Below are positions 33,761 to 47,562 of a DNA stretch of 64,000 nt, piece by piece; within the stretch, counting starts at the first letter, position 1, and every line of letters begins with the position of its first letter. The notes below the pieces were generated by a model, which did no database searches, was not told the origin of the DNA, and worked only from the letters and a program-made list of their open reading frames with translations. Both the position numbers and the translations under genes were made by a program. The DNA comes from Ahaetulla prasina. Taxonomy: Eukaryota > Chordata > Lepidosauria > Squamata > Colubridae. Location: NCBI RefSeq assembly GCF_028640845.1, contig NC_080546.1:72583051-72647050 (forward strand), written 5' to 3'.

Positions 33761-34561
33761 TATATATAAAAAATAAAAAATATCATCAAGATCTTCTCAT
33801 AATGCATAGTTTGCACATGGGATAGTCACTAAAATATCAACTGGTGAAATGACATTACAATTCTCCCTGAAGAAAAAATCATACATATTCCTGACTCTAA
33901 ACCGTATAGGTCATTGAAAGATTTAATATTCATACTCTATCTAGAGACATGCCTTTATTTTTAATGAGAAGCTAAAGGTCAGAAGTCCTATTTTTCTCTC
34001 AGACTGTCTCATCTCATGTTAAACATTCATTCTGAAACTTCAGGGGGATAAAAACAAACGAAACTTAGCATTGCCTATGTTCAGTAGCTTAGTGGATCCG
34101 TCTTGGTCAGGAGGAAAGAGCTTATATGTGCCAGCAGAGTTCAAGATGGTATGACTGGATCAATTCTATTGGCCTTTTTTTACTCTACTTCAGCCCCTGG
34201 AAAAAAGTTTTTGTCAGTTTTTTCTCTCCCTTGTTACCTTTTGGAATTAGGTAGGCCAATGAAAAATATGAATATTATATGTACTGTAAATGTTCACAAT
34301 AATATGCTCATGACTGACAATATAAACTTATATAAATTTACTAATATATAAATATATCCAATAGCTGCACAAGGAGCTGTTAGTCTAAAAAGATTTACAT
34401 ACATTACAGAATACATGATCCAGGGGGGGAAAAAAGAGACAATGGAGTTTCTTCTTTTGCTATTCCATTCTTCTAAGTGGAAAACCTGTTATTTCCCCTT
34501 TTTCATTTAGTGCTAAAAATGCTTCTGTCTCTATATAATTTAAACGGATCTTTTATCAGAT
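33761..34561. other. Intergenic, nothing recognised
   Basis: This is AT-rich; no repeat or gene seen. Confidence 0.45.
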
Positions 34562-34700
34562 TAAGTCATTGTCCTCATTTTACTGACCTCGGAAGGATAG
34601 AAGGCTTCCGAGTCAACCTTGACCCGATCTGGTTCAATCTGCAGGCTATAGGCAGAGTTAGCATGCAATACTGCATTCTAACCACTGTGCCACCACAGTT
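34562..34700 (-). mobile_element. tRNA SINE fragment
   Basis: GTCCTCATTTTACTGACCTC and ACTGCATTCTAACCACTGTG are the reversed head and body of the SINE family at 23146. The tail is missing. Confidence 0.75.
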
Positions 34701-35332
34701 CAAAACCTTTGTTAAAATTCTGCAGTACGATGTCACTGCCTTGTAGGCATCTTATGCAGAAGAAAAGTAAACCAACCGATTAACAAGGAACCTAGAGGGA
34801 GGTTAATTATTCACAGTGTAACATCTTGTCTCCCTCTGCTTCAGGTTAAGCAAATTATCATGCTGCTTGGGAACACATGGAGATAAATTCAGAACATTGA
34901 ATGATCATAGTGGGGAGGGGAGGAGAAAGAGACCAGTGGATTAATAGTTCTAGATTTGGAAATAGGAAGAAAGCATCTCTTAGGTTTTCATGAAATAGAA
35001 GTGAAATGAGGCAAAAAATTGAACGTTACACCCATATATCATTGTTCCACTTAATTCTTTGAAGCACTGAAGAACAGCAAAAATCTGCTGAGTTTTCCGA
35101 AAAACGTAGACAGCTATTCAAGGAGATAAAGTAATGGCTTTATTCCCATCTTTTACCAAAGTTTACAAATATTTCCAGTACATATAGAACCATAACCATT
35201 TTAATTCGGCAAATCCTAAGAAACCATTTTCCTTAGTTATTTTCATTGCTGCCAACCTCAAAATGATAGAAAACAAAGCAAAAGCTACTAAAAATTCACT
35301 ACTCTGCTTACAATCACACTGGTTCTAGAGGT
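34701..35332. other. Intergenic, nothing recognised
   Basis: No repeat or gene seen. Confidence 0.45.
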
Positions 35333-35501
35333 TAGAAAAGGAGGAGGAGGAGGAGGAGGAGGAGGAGGAGGAGGAGGAGGAAAAGAAGAAGAAGAAGAAG
35401 AAGAAGAAGAAGAAGAAGAAGAAGAAGAAGAAGAAGAAGAAGAAGAAGAAGAAGAAGAAGAAGAAGAAGAAGAAGAGGGGGAGGAGGAGCAGGAGGAGAA
35501 G
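35333..35501. repeat. Long purine-only GGA/GAA triplet tract
   Basis: An almost pure purine run on the plus strand: GGA units (35341-35380), then about 30 GAA/AAG units, then GGA again. A long Leu reading frame on the minus strand is an artefact of this tract. Confidence 0.97.
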
Positions 35502-35789
35502 CCATCACTCCTGCTTCACAGAAAAAAGGAATAACCAAAGAAAAAATGTACTGTATTTACTGCTTTGGACTGTGCCATATAAATTTATTTTGTGATATAA
35601 CCCACTCTGTTTTTTATGCAACCCAATACTTCCTTGTGGTGTATAGTTATGAATGTGGTCAGAAAGTGTGATGTGTTGTATGTGCATCTTGTAGGCCTGG
35701 GTCCTGTTCAATCTCAAGTATTTTGTTACTCCAACCAATAAGATAACCTCTCAGATCTTTCTGACTTGGGCCTAGAATCTTATTATATT

Positions 35790-35995
35790 ATCAATTAGTT
35801 TTATATCCTGTCTTTCATTCAGGTACTGAAGGGGCATATATAGTACTCTATCTTCTTTTTTCACCACATACCAACCCTGTGAAGCTGATTGGGTTGAGAA
35901 GGTGTGACTGTGTCAAAATTTGCAGAGTTCTGCAGTGAAGGTAGACAAAAGGTTGCCTGTTGCTGTTTCCAATCCAACACCCTAATCACAAGATT
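35790..35995 (-). repeat. Old SINE/L2-like relic
   Basis: TTTTATATCCTGTCTTTCAT near the left edge and CCAACCCTGTGAAGCTGATT inside resemble reversed MIR/L2-type SINE sequence. It is diverged. Confidence 0.35.
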
Positions 35996-36224
35996 ATCCA
36001 GTTACTATTTTCAGTTTTGAATATAATTGCAAAAGGTGAAAAGCTGATTTGGGGCTTTTGCCTCTTTGGAGCTCTCATAGTTCTGCTGCTCAATTGATCT
36101 CTTTCTTTTATAACTCAATCTATATCATAAATAATTCCAAATATTTTAAAATATTGCTATAATTTGCATTTACATGTCTTTCTAAATCATAAAGAGGGTT
36201 TTTTGGTTTGGGCTCAGTTTATGA

Positions 36225-37005
36225 GCAAACACAGAGATATGGTTAACTTATCAAGATTTATTAATACAGGATGCAAAAATTAAGATGAAGTTAAAAATCT
36301 ATTGACTGCAGAAGGCTGTAGTTTTCAATACTTTTCATAAACACAGTTTAATATAGATGAAAGGAATTGAAAAACTATAAAATGGAATTCCAAATTGAAT
36401 TTCAAATAATAAACATATAATAGCAAAAATACATACAATTTTATTAATATTTGAAACAGAAAAATGGGTTTGCATGACAAAAAGATTGCTAATTTTGGAT
36501 ATAACAGCAATGGATACTTGGCTTAGAATGGAGTTAGCTGGTTCACAATGTGCCACAATCTAACAGAAAATTTCATCACGAGAATATACTATTGGTATTT
36601 GACAGCAGGGAAATTATAAAAAAATGTATAAGGGTATTTCAAACCAGTGCCAGAAATATTGAAGCATGAAGGAACATTTTATCATGCATGATGGGCTTGT
36701 GAGAAAGCTAAGAAATTCTGGGTACAAATTCATGTAATGATGCAAAGAATTTGTAAGGATTAATATTGCTAAGAAACCAAAACCCTCCTTACTGGGACTT
36801 AGAGATATTGAATAAGAAAGTACTTTTTGGTAAATTGATACTGTAAATGGTAACTGAGGAAATTTATTATACAGAAGAATAAAGACATTTCCATTGTGGA
36901 GGAATGGATTGTGAAAATGTCAAGTATTTATAGAAATGGAGAAACTGTTTGGTCAAAGGAATTTTTTTTTAAAGACTAGTAGCTTTTTATGGATTTTTTT
37001 TACTG
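36225..37005 (+). mobile_element. L1 ORF2 C-terminal relic
   Basis: The plus strand reads WLTYQDLLIQDAKIKMKLK and, further on, HEGTFYHA, a stop, WACEKAKKFWVQIHVM, then NKDISIVEEWIVKM. This is the pattern of vertebrate L1 ORF2 tails (GTFYHMWWTC, KFW, EEWIVK). Many stops and a scrambled middle mark an old, broken copy. Confidence 0.55.
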
Positions 37006-37785
37006 AAAGAAAAAATGAATAGCTGATTTATGGATATCAAGGCTAAGAGATATGAGGACTAAATGAAGGGGTGAAGGGATTTATAAAATAAGGTACTTAA
37101 GAGGGAGAAAACATATGAATGTAATTATCTGTTGAAAAGGAAGTTGGAAAACATCTATATGTTTTCTAACTGGTTTCTTTTTTTCTTTGTTGTTCTTTCA
37201 ACATTGTTTAAGCATAGCTTACTGATAATACTCACAGTAGGCACAGAACTCATGATTGATAAACTATAATGGTAAGTTTGATAGAACCATTACAGTAATA
37301 AATAATCAAGTCAAATTTTGGTTTTCTAATTCCATTGGGGAACTGTAACCAGGATTCAAAAACCTACCAAATTAATTATGTGAATTTATGGAAGCTTTAA
37401 AATTCTTTTAAAGCAGCAGGATACCATCGCCACTTGGCAATGCAATAGCAAATAGCTTTGAACCTGAGGGGAATCACAAAAATAAATTTTAATATGTTAA
37501 TTAAATATGTAAACTATTTAATATGTAACATGTTCTTTCTTCCTACACTCTGATATGAGACTAAGAGACAAAAACAATATAGAAGTATATATATATATAT
37601 ATATACATATATCACAAAGAGACAGGAATTGCAAATACCTTGGCAGTAGGCATGAATCCAAGCATGTATTTGAGTAACTGGTTGGTGCATCAGTTTTTTA
37701 AGTCTCTGTCTATAAACATAAAGTGTATCTCTAGTTAAATCATCACCATGTTTAATTTTTAAAGGTGTATCCAGTAATACTGTAT
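37006..37785. other. Intergenic, short TA run at 37588-37606
   Basis: Nothing else recognised. Confidence 0.45.
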
Positions 37786-37980
37786 TTTCCAGAAAATAAG
37801 CCCTCCCCCCAAAATAAGCCCTGAAAATATTTAAATGCATGTGCAGCTGGTCTCCACCATTTCCTCTGATTAAGGTTAGGGAGACAGAGCTGGAAATCAG
37901 GTAAGACTGTAAGAGGATCCCTGTCTCACTCGATGTGCCCCAAAATAATAACACCTCCCCGAAAATAAGGCCAAGTGCTA
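37786..37980. repeat. Mariner-like element fragment related to 20605-20936
   Basis: TTTTCCAGAAAATAAGCCCT, AATATTTAAATGCATGTGCA and CTCCCCGAAAATAAGGCCAA share the family's terminal and internal blocks. The ends are incomplete. Confidence 0.55.
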
Positions 37981-38974
37981 CATGTCCTACATGTTCTTGG
38001 ATCAGGTGCAGAAGACAGTTCCTTTTCTTCACCACTGACTGGCTGCAGCTGTCTGCTTTTCCCACCTGAAGCCTCAGGGCTGTCCTACTGCAGCTGTGCT
38101 TCAGCCAATTTCCTCACAGATGGCTGCTTGGAGCCACTGACCAACTCCTTTCCAGATGTGCCTGGAACTGGTTCATCCTCCTCCAAGCTGACATCTGTAG
38201 AGATACAGTATCGGGGGGGGGAGGGGGTCATTACAAATCCCCAATGTACCACTGCCTCTCTTGGCCAGGAATGACGGGCCTTGTAGTCTGATGTATCTGT
38301 GAAGCTGAAGGCTGTGCAAAGCTACAGAATTTTTCTTGTTATTCTGTTCAAAGAATGTTGTGAGGTTTGTGTTAAAATATGTTCCACTGCAGTATCTGAG
38401 GAATTTTTTAGGTAAACGTTTTCTCTGCACACGTAGAAAGTAGGCAGAACAATATTTCACATTTTGTAGTACAATTTTTCCACTTGCTGTGGAAACTCAA
38501 TATACTAAAAGTACAAGCAAGTCCTTCATATATTTGGACAGATTTCTCATAAACCTAGGCAGCAAGGGATAGTGTAATCATAATCAATAGTATATAGAAA
38601 ACAAAAGAGTCTCCATTTCAGTTTTAAAATTTTAAATGCTATGATTTTAAAAATAGAAGTTTTAAAAATTCAGAGTCTATTGTTTCTTAGTTTTCCCAAT
38701 GAATGTTACCAAATTGGCCATGAGAGTAGAATTGAGGTAAAGAACATATATTTCTATAGCTGTTGCTGCACTACACTGCCTAGCAACCAACTCTCACTAA
38801 TGACCATAATGTCTGGAACCTCCTGGAATTATATTTTATTATTTAGAGGCCACAGTATTCTATGACAGTACAATGTACTGTTAATAAAATGCAGACAACA
38901 GTATGTTATCCTTCAAGATAGGATTTAGAACAGGCATGTCCATCCTACAGCATAGGGCCCAGGACAGCTATTAA
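37981..38974. other. Intergenic; G-run at 38212-38226, otherwise unrecognised
   Basis: CGGGGGGGGGAGGGGG is the only distinct feature. Confidence 0.4.
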
Positions 38975-41451
38975 TATCTCATCTCATCTTCCTGGGTGAC
39001 CTCAACCTACCTCTTATTAACTGGATAACAAACGAATGTACAACTGAACCCATCCATACTACCCTGTACCATGCTGTTACAAATCTAGGTCTTGATCAAC
39101 TTCTGCAACAACGCAAACTCAATTTATGGACTACAAATAAAAGAACCCTTTTCCAACAGTGACCACAGCATGATCAACTTTTGTCTCAATATACGCCCTT
39201 ACAATAATCTCCATAATAATGGTATTCCAAACTACAATTTCAAAAAAGCCAACTATGATCTTATAAACTACGACCTCTCATCTCTTGACTGGCAAAATCT
39301 ATTCTCTAACTGTATCACTGCTGAAGACCACTATAGAGTTTTCCTACTTGAAGTCAATAGAGTCATTAAACTATACGTACCACAAACCACTACAAAAATC
39401 AGAAAAAACAAATTACCTATATCAATAAAAAAAGCTCCAATCCAAAAAAAAAATCCCTCTGACGAAAAAACAAAAATGGCTATGTAGCCAACTTCAGAAA
39501 CCACTACAAAAATATATGCAACCAAATAAAGATTGAATGCACCAATTACCACATCAAACAAGAAGACCTTCTGCGCACAAAATCCAAACGGGCTTTCTAT
39601 AATTTTGTGAACAACAAACTTAAAGACTCGAGATCCATCCCACCCCTAAAAGGATCTAATGGTAAAGAATATAATGATGAAACAGTTAAAGCAAACTTCT
39701 TTAATACATTCTTCGACTCAGTCTTTGTTAACAGCAATAGCTCATACCCAACATTCCCCAGTCGTACTAACAATGATTACAATGACCTAACACAAATAGA
39801 TTTCACAGAAGATAATGTTGAAAAGGCCTTTTGCAATCTGAAACCATCTCTATCTATTGGACCTGATGGTCTATGTGCATACTTCTTAAAAAAGATTTCC
39901 ACTAATATAGTAGAACCCCTAAGCATAATCTTTGAAAAATCTTTCAGGACCAGCTCTCTTCCCAAACTATGGTCACTAGCCATGGTCATCCCTGTCTTCA
40001 AAAAAGGAGACCCCAGCCGAGTTGAAAATTACAGACCAATTTCTTTATGCTGCGTCACCTGCAAAGTAATGGAATCAATCATCAACCAGTCTATCACCCT
40101 CCACCTAGAAACAAACAACCTACTCTCTAATAAACAATTTGGTTTCAGAAAAAAAATATCCTGTAATTTACAACTTCTTCACTGCAAAAACATATGGACT
40201 ACAAATCTTGATCAGGGCAAAGCAATAGATGCAATTTACATAGACTTCTGTAAAGCTTTTGACTCAGTGGTACATGACAAACTTCTTCTAAAAATAAAAT
40301 CCTACGGCATCTCTGGACCCCTCCATAATTGGATAACAGCGTTCCTGTCAAACAGACAACAAATGGTCAAAATAGGCAGTGCTCTATCAAATCCTGCTCC
40401 TGTCAATAGCAGTGTCCCCCAAGGCAGCGTTCTAGGACCAACACTCTTCATATTATACATTAATTATACATATTATAAGTAATTATGTTCTGTTCACTGA
40501 TGATGTTAAACTATTTACCAACAATACGGTCACCCTTCAAAAAGACCTTGACTTTGTGTTGGAATGGTCAAAAACCTGGCAACTCCAAATCTCAACCAGC
40601 AAATGCTCTGTCTTACACATTGGAAAAAAGAATCAGAACACTAAATACAAGCTCGATGGACATTACCTTGTTGATGACCCTCACCCCATTAAAGACCTTG
40701 GAGTTTTCATATCAAATGATCTAATTGCCAAAGCCCTCTGCAACTACATTGCAAAAAAGGCTTTAAGAGTTGTAAACTTAATCTTACATAGCTTCTTCTC
40801 CAGAAAGATTACACTACTAACCAGAGCATATAAAACATTTGCTAGACCAATTCTTGAATACAGCTCGCCTGTCTGGAACCCACACCTCATTTCTGACATA
40901 AATACAATTGAGTGTGTCCAGAAATATTTTACAAGAAGAGTTCTCCACTCCTCTGATTACAACAAAATATCTTATGCCACCAGACTTGAAAAGAAAGTCT
41001 GAAAATTTAGAACTCTGCTGCCTTCGACATGACCTGAGTTTAACTCATAAAATCATCTGTTACAATGTCCTTCCTGTAGAAGACTACTTCAGCTTCAATC
41101 ACAACAATACATGAGTACACAATAGATTTAAGCTTAATGTGAACCATTCCTATCTTGATTGCAGAAAATATGACTTCAGTAACAAAGTTGTTAATGCCTG
41201 GAATGCACTACCTGACTCTGTAGTCTCTTCCCAAAATCCCCAAAAACTGTCTACTATTGACCTCAGCCCACTCCTAAGAGGTCTGTAAGGGACGTGCATA
41301 AGAGCACCAGCGTGCCTACCGTTCCTGTCCTAATGTTCCCTTTGATTGTATCCAATTTGTATAGTTATTTCATGCTTATGCTTATATATATATATGCTTA
41401 TATATTGTATAGTTATTTCATGCTTATGCTTATATATACTGTTGTGACAAA

Positions 41452-41506
<55 letters not shown>

Positions 41507-41540
41507 ATACATACATAAAAACATAAATAAATAAAATATG
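38975..41540 (+). mobile_element. CR1/Jockey-group LINE, longest copy (endonuclease end, RT, 3' UTR, AAAT tail)
   Basis: It starts in the endonuclease C-terminus (FLGDLNLPLINWITNECT). Next come DHSMINFCLNIRPYNN, the linker, and RT: IGPDGLCAYFLKKISTNI; YIDFCKAFDSVVHDKLLL (motif A); SVPQGSVLGPTLFILYIN. The catalytic block survives as FTDDVKLF in another frame near 40495. It then encodes SKCSVLHIGKK, ILEYSSPVWNPH and the C-terminus, followed by the 3' UTR with GACGTGCATAAGAGCACC and an AAAT tail (41452-41540). Breaks lie near 39120, 39485, 40480 and 40990, so it is dead. ORF1 is absent. Confidence 0.9.
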
Positions 41541-41589
41541 ACCCCATGAGATAAACATTATTACGTGATTTATATACATTATCATTGCA

Positions 41590-43905
41590 TGATTCACCTT
41601 GTACCTGCTTACAGGCAAAGACTTAAAACCACAAAACCAATAATTAAATCAGTGAAGACCTGGACGGAGGAGGCAAAATTAAAGCTCCAGGCATGTTTTG
41701 ACTGCACTGATTGGAATATTTTTGAAGATACCTCTGCAGACCTGGATGAACTCACAGATACTGTAACATCATATGTCAGCTTCTGTGAAGACCTATGTGT
41801 ACTACAAGGAACTTGTGAATATACAGTAACAACAAACCTTGGTTCACACCTAAACTTAAGCAGCTACGACATTCCAAAGAGGAAGCCTACAGAAAAGGTG
41901 ATAAAATGCTGTACAATCAGGCCAGAAATGCACTAACAAGGGAGATCAGAGCAGCAAAAAGAAGCTACTCTGAAAAGCTAAAGAATCAGTTTTCAGCAAA
42001 TGAACCAGCAAACATGTGGAAAACTCTTAAAATATCACCGGCTATGGCAAACCTCCTTCCCAGGCTGAAGGTAATCAACAACTGGCAGATGACCTGAATG
42101 AGTTTTACTGCAGGTTTGAAAGGAAACTACAGCCACCTATCTCCACAACCCCCATCTCAGACACACCAACAACAGCCAAGCCTCCTACAACTGACCCCAT
42201 TTCATTGGGTTCACAACCCCTAGTGATCACAGAAAAGGAAGTGCAGGACCTATTTCACAGACAAAAGCCAGGAAAAGCTCCAGGCCCAGACAAGATAACT
42301 CCTTCTTGCTTAAAAGTCTGTGCTGACCAATTGGCCCCCATCTTCACCCATATTTTCAATAAATCACTAGAGATGTGCTATGTTCCTTCTTGCTTCAAAC
42401 GCTCTACCATCATCCCAGTGCCGAAGAAGCCCACCATCAAGGAACTGAATGACTACAGACCAGTTGCTTTAACATCTGTAGTCATGAAAACCTTTGAAAG
42501 GCTAGTGCTTTCCTACCTGAAAACCATCACGGATCCGCTGTTAGACCCCTTGCAATTTGCATACCGAGCAAATAGATCAACAGATGATGCTGTTAATATG
42601 GCTCTGCACTACATCCTACAACATCTTGAGTCTCCAAAGACCTATGCAAGGGTCCTCTTTGTAGACTTTAGTTCAGCATTCAATACCATCATTCCAGACA
42701 TTCTTCTAACTAAGCTAAACCAGCTACAGGTACCGGAACAGACTTGTAAGTGGATCACAAGCTTCCTAACAAACAGGAAGCAGCAGGTGAAGCTAAGCAA
42801 GATCACATCAAATACCTGTACAATTAGCACAGGGCTGTGTGCTCTCCCCACTTCTCTTCTCTCTGTATACCAATGACTGCATCTCCAACGATCCATCTGT
42901 TAAGCTACTGAAGTTTACAGATGACACAACAGTGATTGGTCTCATTCGAGACAATGTCGAATCCGCATATAGACGAGAGGTCGAACGACTAGCTTTGTGG
43001 TGCAACCAAAACAATCTGGAACTGAACACACTCAAAACCGTAGAAATGGTGGTAGACTTTAGGAGAAACCCTTCCATACTTCCACCTCTCACAATACTAG
43101 ACAACACAGTATCAACAGTAGAAACCTTTAAATTTCTAGGTTCTATCATATCGCAAGATCTAAAATGGACAGCTAACATCAAAAACCTCATTAAAAAAGG
43201 ACAACAAAGAATGTTCTTTCTGCGCCAACTCAGGAAGCTCAAACTGCCCAAGGAGCTGCTGATTCAGTTCTACAGAGGAATTATTGAGTCTTCATTTGCA
43301 CCTCTATAACTGTCTGGTTCGGTTCTGCAACCCAACAAGAAAACACAGACTTCAGAGGATAATTAGAACAGCAGAAAAATAATTGCTACCAACCTGCCTT
43401 CCATTGAGGACCTGTATACTGCACGAATCAAGAAGAGGCCGTGAAAATATTTACAGACCCTCGCATCCTGGATATAAACTGTTTCAACTCCTACCTCAAA
43501 ACGACACTATAGAGCACTGCACACCAGAACAACTAGACACAAGAACAGTTTTTCCTGAAGGCCATCACTCTGCTAAACAAATAATTCCTCAACACTGTCA
43601 AACTATTTACTGAATCTGCACTACTATTAATCTTCTCATAGTTCCCATCACCAATCTCTTTCCACTTATGACTGTATGACTATAACTTGTTGCTGGCAAT
43701 CCTTATGATTTATATTGATATATTGACATCAATTGTGTTGTAAATGTTGTACCTTGATGAACGTATCTTTTCTTTTATGTACACTGAGAGCATATGCACC
43801 AAGACAAATTCCTTGTGTGTCCAATCACACTTGGCCAATAAAATTCTATTCTATTCTATTCTATTCTATTCTATTCTATTCTATTCTATTCTATTCTATT
43901 CTATC
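41590..43905 (+). mobile_element. CR1-L3/Rex1-like LINE with AATAG-type tail, long copy 1
   Basis: The linker AYRQRLKTTKPIIKSVKTW leads to RT: KPGKAPGPDKITPSCLKVC; LNDYRPVALTSVVMKTFERL; FAYRANRSTDDAVNMALHY; VDFSSAFNTIIPD (motif A); FTDDTTVIGLIRDN (catalytic, A to T); NNLELNTLKTVEMVVDFRRN. A 5-bp deletion at about 42830 removes the PQG motif and shifts frame. Codons continue through LPSIEDLYTA to a 3' UTR and a TTCTA array (43845-43905). This joins RT and pentamer tail in one element, showing the source of the many short AATAG fragments. Confidence 0.92.
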
Positions 43906-45532
43906 CATATTATTTTATATGCAGCCGAGACAATTCCTTTTCACCCAGTGTAACCCACATAAGCCAAAAGGCTGGAAAACATGTAGAATAAAAACTCCAT
44001 CTTGCATACAGGAGTATGAGTATGTGTTTTTATTCTCTTTATTTCTCAAATGTAGGCACCAATTATCTCACTAAGTAAGTGATTCTGGGCAGTTAATTGC
44101 AGCAAAATTTGTCTTTTTTGCAAACTTGACAATATATGCAAAACTGTTTTCTTGTATTCTTTACTATTGGCAGGAAAGCTACATGTGGTACAGGTTTGTA
44201 TAAAACTGATAAAACTGAACTAGTCTTATTTTATTAAAAATGTTAAATAAAAATCTTGGTTGATCAAAGCTATGATACGTGATGAAAATCAAAGTGCAAA
44301 GAGCCAGCTGCTGACAATATGAAAGATGGCAACATGGAATGTAAACAAAGTAATGTTAAGGAATATAAATTAACAAATGAGCGAAAAGAAAGGAAAATAG
44401 ATAATATTGTGTAGTGAAGGATAAATAAATCTGAATAAAAATGGGCTCATTTGGTGGAATGCAATTGATGAAAATATGAATGGAAGCGAAGGTATAGGTT
44501 AATTATTAATGAAGGGTTAAAACAGATGCCACAAAATATGAATGATGTATTCTAGAATGCTATGGATGTATATAAAATTCGGAATTCATAACTTGTGGAT
44601 AGTTCCATGTTACATTCCAATAAACGGCAATCGTGAAGGAACAGTGATGAGTTCTGAGAAGAAAAAAATGTATAATCTTCTGAATGATTGTGATCTGGAT
44701 AAAATATTCTATAGATGTTATAAATATGTGTATGGATAGGACTTGAAAGTATTTTTGAAAAGAAATCAAGCTATTTAGAGATGAAATAGAATTGTATATA
44801 TTTGTATTTACAATTTGTAAACACGATTTATATTTCCTTTGAAAGAAATGCCATTTCAACAATACAGTTTGAGAATAAACATGCATACATATCTAAAAAT
44901 GGATTAATTTAAAACATGATTAATTTGATTGTTAGTCGTATGAAAGATTAAGTAATAGATATAAGGACACAATTTTGGCAGAATTCTTCTTCAAATGTTA
45001 CAACATATTGCATGAAGAAACTCTAGAAATTACAGGGCAATTATATCTGGTCATAATGTGTATTCAGACAATGTAAGGTTGCTGCCTAAAAGCGTGAAAA
45101 TTTTGCAGTGAATTTAAATATGTTATATGATGTAGCAAGAAAAAGAGATCAAAAAATGAGCATATTAAAAAACAAAATGGTTGTGTTTAAAAAGGAAAAT
45201 AGACTGGATTAATTGCAAATTTTATATGTAATATTGAAAATTTACAGCAAGTAAATGAACAGGTGTAATGAATGTTTATTAAAGAAGAGAAAATGGATGT
45301 TTAATGTTTAAGGCATGCAAGTGTTAGTAGAAAAGTAATAGGTAATATGTAAGCTGTTGAAAGAAATGAATGCTTTAAAAAAAAACAAAAATGGTTTTGT
45401 GCCATTCTTCACTTAATGATAGAAAAGTGAAAAATGGCTCATATCAGAAGAAACAATAAAGTTGAATGAAGTAGGAATGCAGTATTTAAGCAAAGTCTTT
45501 TCTAAAATAAGAAATACATTCAGGAATAATAG
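43906..45532. other. Intergenic; possible very old LINE debris at 44270-45400
   Basis: MATWNVNKVM-like and VPCYIPINGNREG-like frames hint at a decayed endonuclease. The match is too weak to call. Confidence 0.3.
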
Positions 45533-45768
45533 CAATAGCACTTACAGTAGAGTTATACATCACTTCACAGTGCCTCACGGACCTTTCTAAGTGGTTTACA
45601 AAGTCAACATATTTTCCCCAACAATTTGGGTCCTCATTTTATTGCCCTTGGAAGGATGGAAGCTGAGTTAACCTAGTGATATTTGAACTGCCAAATTTCA
45701 GGCAGCCGGCAGAAAGAAAAAGTAGCCTACAGTACTGCACTCTAACCACTGCGCCACACTGGCTCAAT
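45533..45768 (-). mobile_element. tRNA SINE
   Basis: The reverse of the family at 23146: CCAACAATTTGGGTCCTCAT, GGAAGGATGGAAGCTGAGTT, TACTGCACTCTAACCACTGC. It is diverged but close to full length. Confidence 0.8.
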
Positions 45769-45924
45769 AATGACTGATAAATAAAAATTAGATAGATAAA
45801 AATAAATTACTGTAATAAATAATAGTAGTAACAACGAAACAACAACGCCTTGTGTTGATTGTTCTTTTGGTCATAGAGAGTCACAAAGCTATCAATTGAG
45901 AAAACAAATATGTAAGGGAAGAGT

Positions 45925-46683
45925 GTTAAGAATATTCTTTCTGTGCTAACTCAGAAAGCTCAAACTGCCCAAGGAGCTGCTGATCCAGTTCTACAAAGGA
46001 ATTTTTGAGTCTGTCATCTGCACTTCTATAACTGTCTGGTTTGGTTCTGCAACCCAACAAGATAGACACAGACTTCAGAGGATAATTAGAACTGCAGAAA
46101 AAAACAATTGCTACCAACCTGCCTTCCATTGAGGACCTGTATACTGCACGAGTCAAAAAGAGGGCTGTGAAAATATTTGCAGACCCCTCGCATCCTGGAC
46201 ATAAACTGTTTCAACTCCTACCCTCAAAACGACGCTATAGAGCACTGCACACCAGGACAACTAGACACAAGAACAGTTTTTTCCTGAAGACCATCACTCT
46301 GATAAACAAATAATTCCCTCAACACTGTCAAACTATTTACTAAATCTGTACCACTATTAATCTTCTCATTGTTCCCATCACTTTCCACTTATGACTGTAA
46401 CTTTGTTGCTTATATCCTTACGATTTATACTGTAATTGATTGTTTCCTGATTGCTTAATTGTAGCCTATGACTATCATTAAGTGTTGTATCATTGTTAAA
46501 TTTGTATCCTATGTCTATCATTAAGTGTTGTAAGTGTTGTACCTTGATGAAGGTATCTTTTCTTTTATGTACACTGAGAGCATATGCACCAAGACAAATT
46601 CCTTGTGTGTCCAATCACACTTGGCCAATATAGAATTCTATTCTATTCTATTCTATTCTATTCTATTCTATTCTATTCTATTC
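45925..46683 (+). mobile_element. CR1-L3/Rex1-like LINE 3' part with TTCTA array
   Basis: It begins AGAATATTCTTTCTGTGCTA (codons for RMFFLRQL) and runs to CCAATCACACTTGGCCAATA and the array at 46635-46683. It has a duplicated CCTATGACTATCATTAAGTG block, like the copy at 2776. Confidence 0.9.
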
Positions 46684-47390
46684 AGAAGAAAGGGAAGATT
46701 GAGAAAAATGTGGTTGGAGAAAGAGGAAGGTGAGAAGTTCAAAAAACAAAAGCAATGTATGAATCAGAATATGCATATGATGGAAACCACATTATTTGCA
46801 AGGTCAGAAGATAGAGAGGATAGAGTGAATTGTGCTGATCTAAATTAGGTGTCCTTAGATTTCTTTTTCTTTTCTCTCTTGCTTTAAATATTTTGCTGTC
46901 TGCCTCTCACTCTTTTCCTTCCCTTTGCATAATATGATTTACTTTGAAAAGAAATGACATGATGAGTGGGAATGTTATGTGGATACATATGTATATTTAC
47001 AGAAGGGCTACTTGATTCCCCATGTCCAAATTAGAAAGTAGAATCAAGTCTGCTTATATGAGCAATGAAACCCAGTGTGGTCAACATGTATTTTTATCTT
47101 TACATCTTCCCAATAAAAGTGCTTTTAAGTTCTCCTATGATCAAAAATTAAGCAGAAACGACTGGATTTTTTTTTATTGTGGGAGGGGTTAATTATGGTA
47201 ATTACAGCCATAAAGATTTCACAATAAAAATTTAAAAATACTGAATTATAAATAACAAATAGAGCTTATAATAAATGAGCACATCTTAAGAAATCATTGT
47301 CAGGAAAATTTTTGAAATGTTCTTAGTAGGGTTTTGACAGATTGGACCTCCAGAAACATTTTGTGCTCTGTGAGATTCTGACAACCCAGA
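46684..47390. other. Intergenic, nothing recognised
   Basis: A purine-rich start, then AT-rich sequence; no family seen. Confidence 0.45.
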
Positions 47391-47562
47391 CGTGGTATTC
47401 AGCAGGTTCTGACCAGTTCTGGAGAACCAGTAGTAGAAATTTTGAGGAGTTCAGAGAACCAGCAAATACCACCTCTGACTGGTATTTACCCCATCTATTC
47501 TCTGCCTCCAGATTCCCAGCTGATTGGGAGGAAATGGGGATTTTGCAGTAACCTTCCCCTAC
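47391..47562. mobile_element. hAT element fragment (same family as 32737)
   Basis: GTGGTATTCAGCAGGTTCTG through TTTTGCAGTAACCTTCCCCT. The right half is missing. Confidence 0.8.

Noticed and set aside
35332..35538. Poly-leucine reading frame
   Set aside because: Comes entirely from the GAG/GAA purine tract.
37514..38065. 183-codon minus-strand frame
   Set aside because: Crosses a TA microsatellite and a mariner-like fragment and has no protein-family features; chance frame.
44270..45400. Possible endonuclease pieces (VPCYIPINGN)
   Set aside because: Too diverged and scattered; no ordered motif set to support a LINE call.
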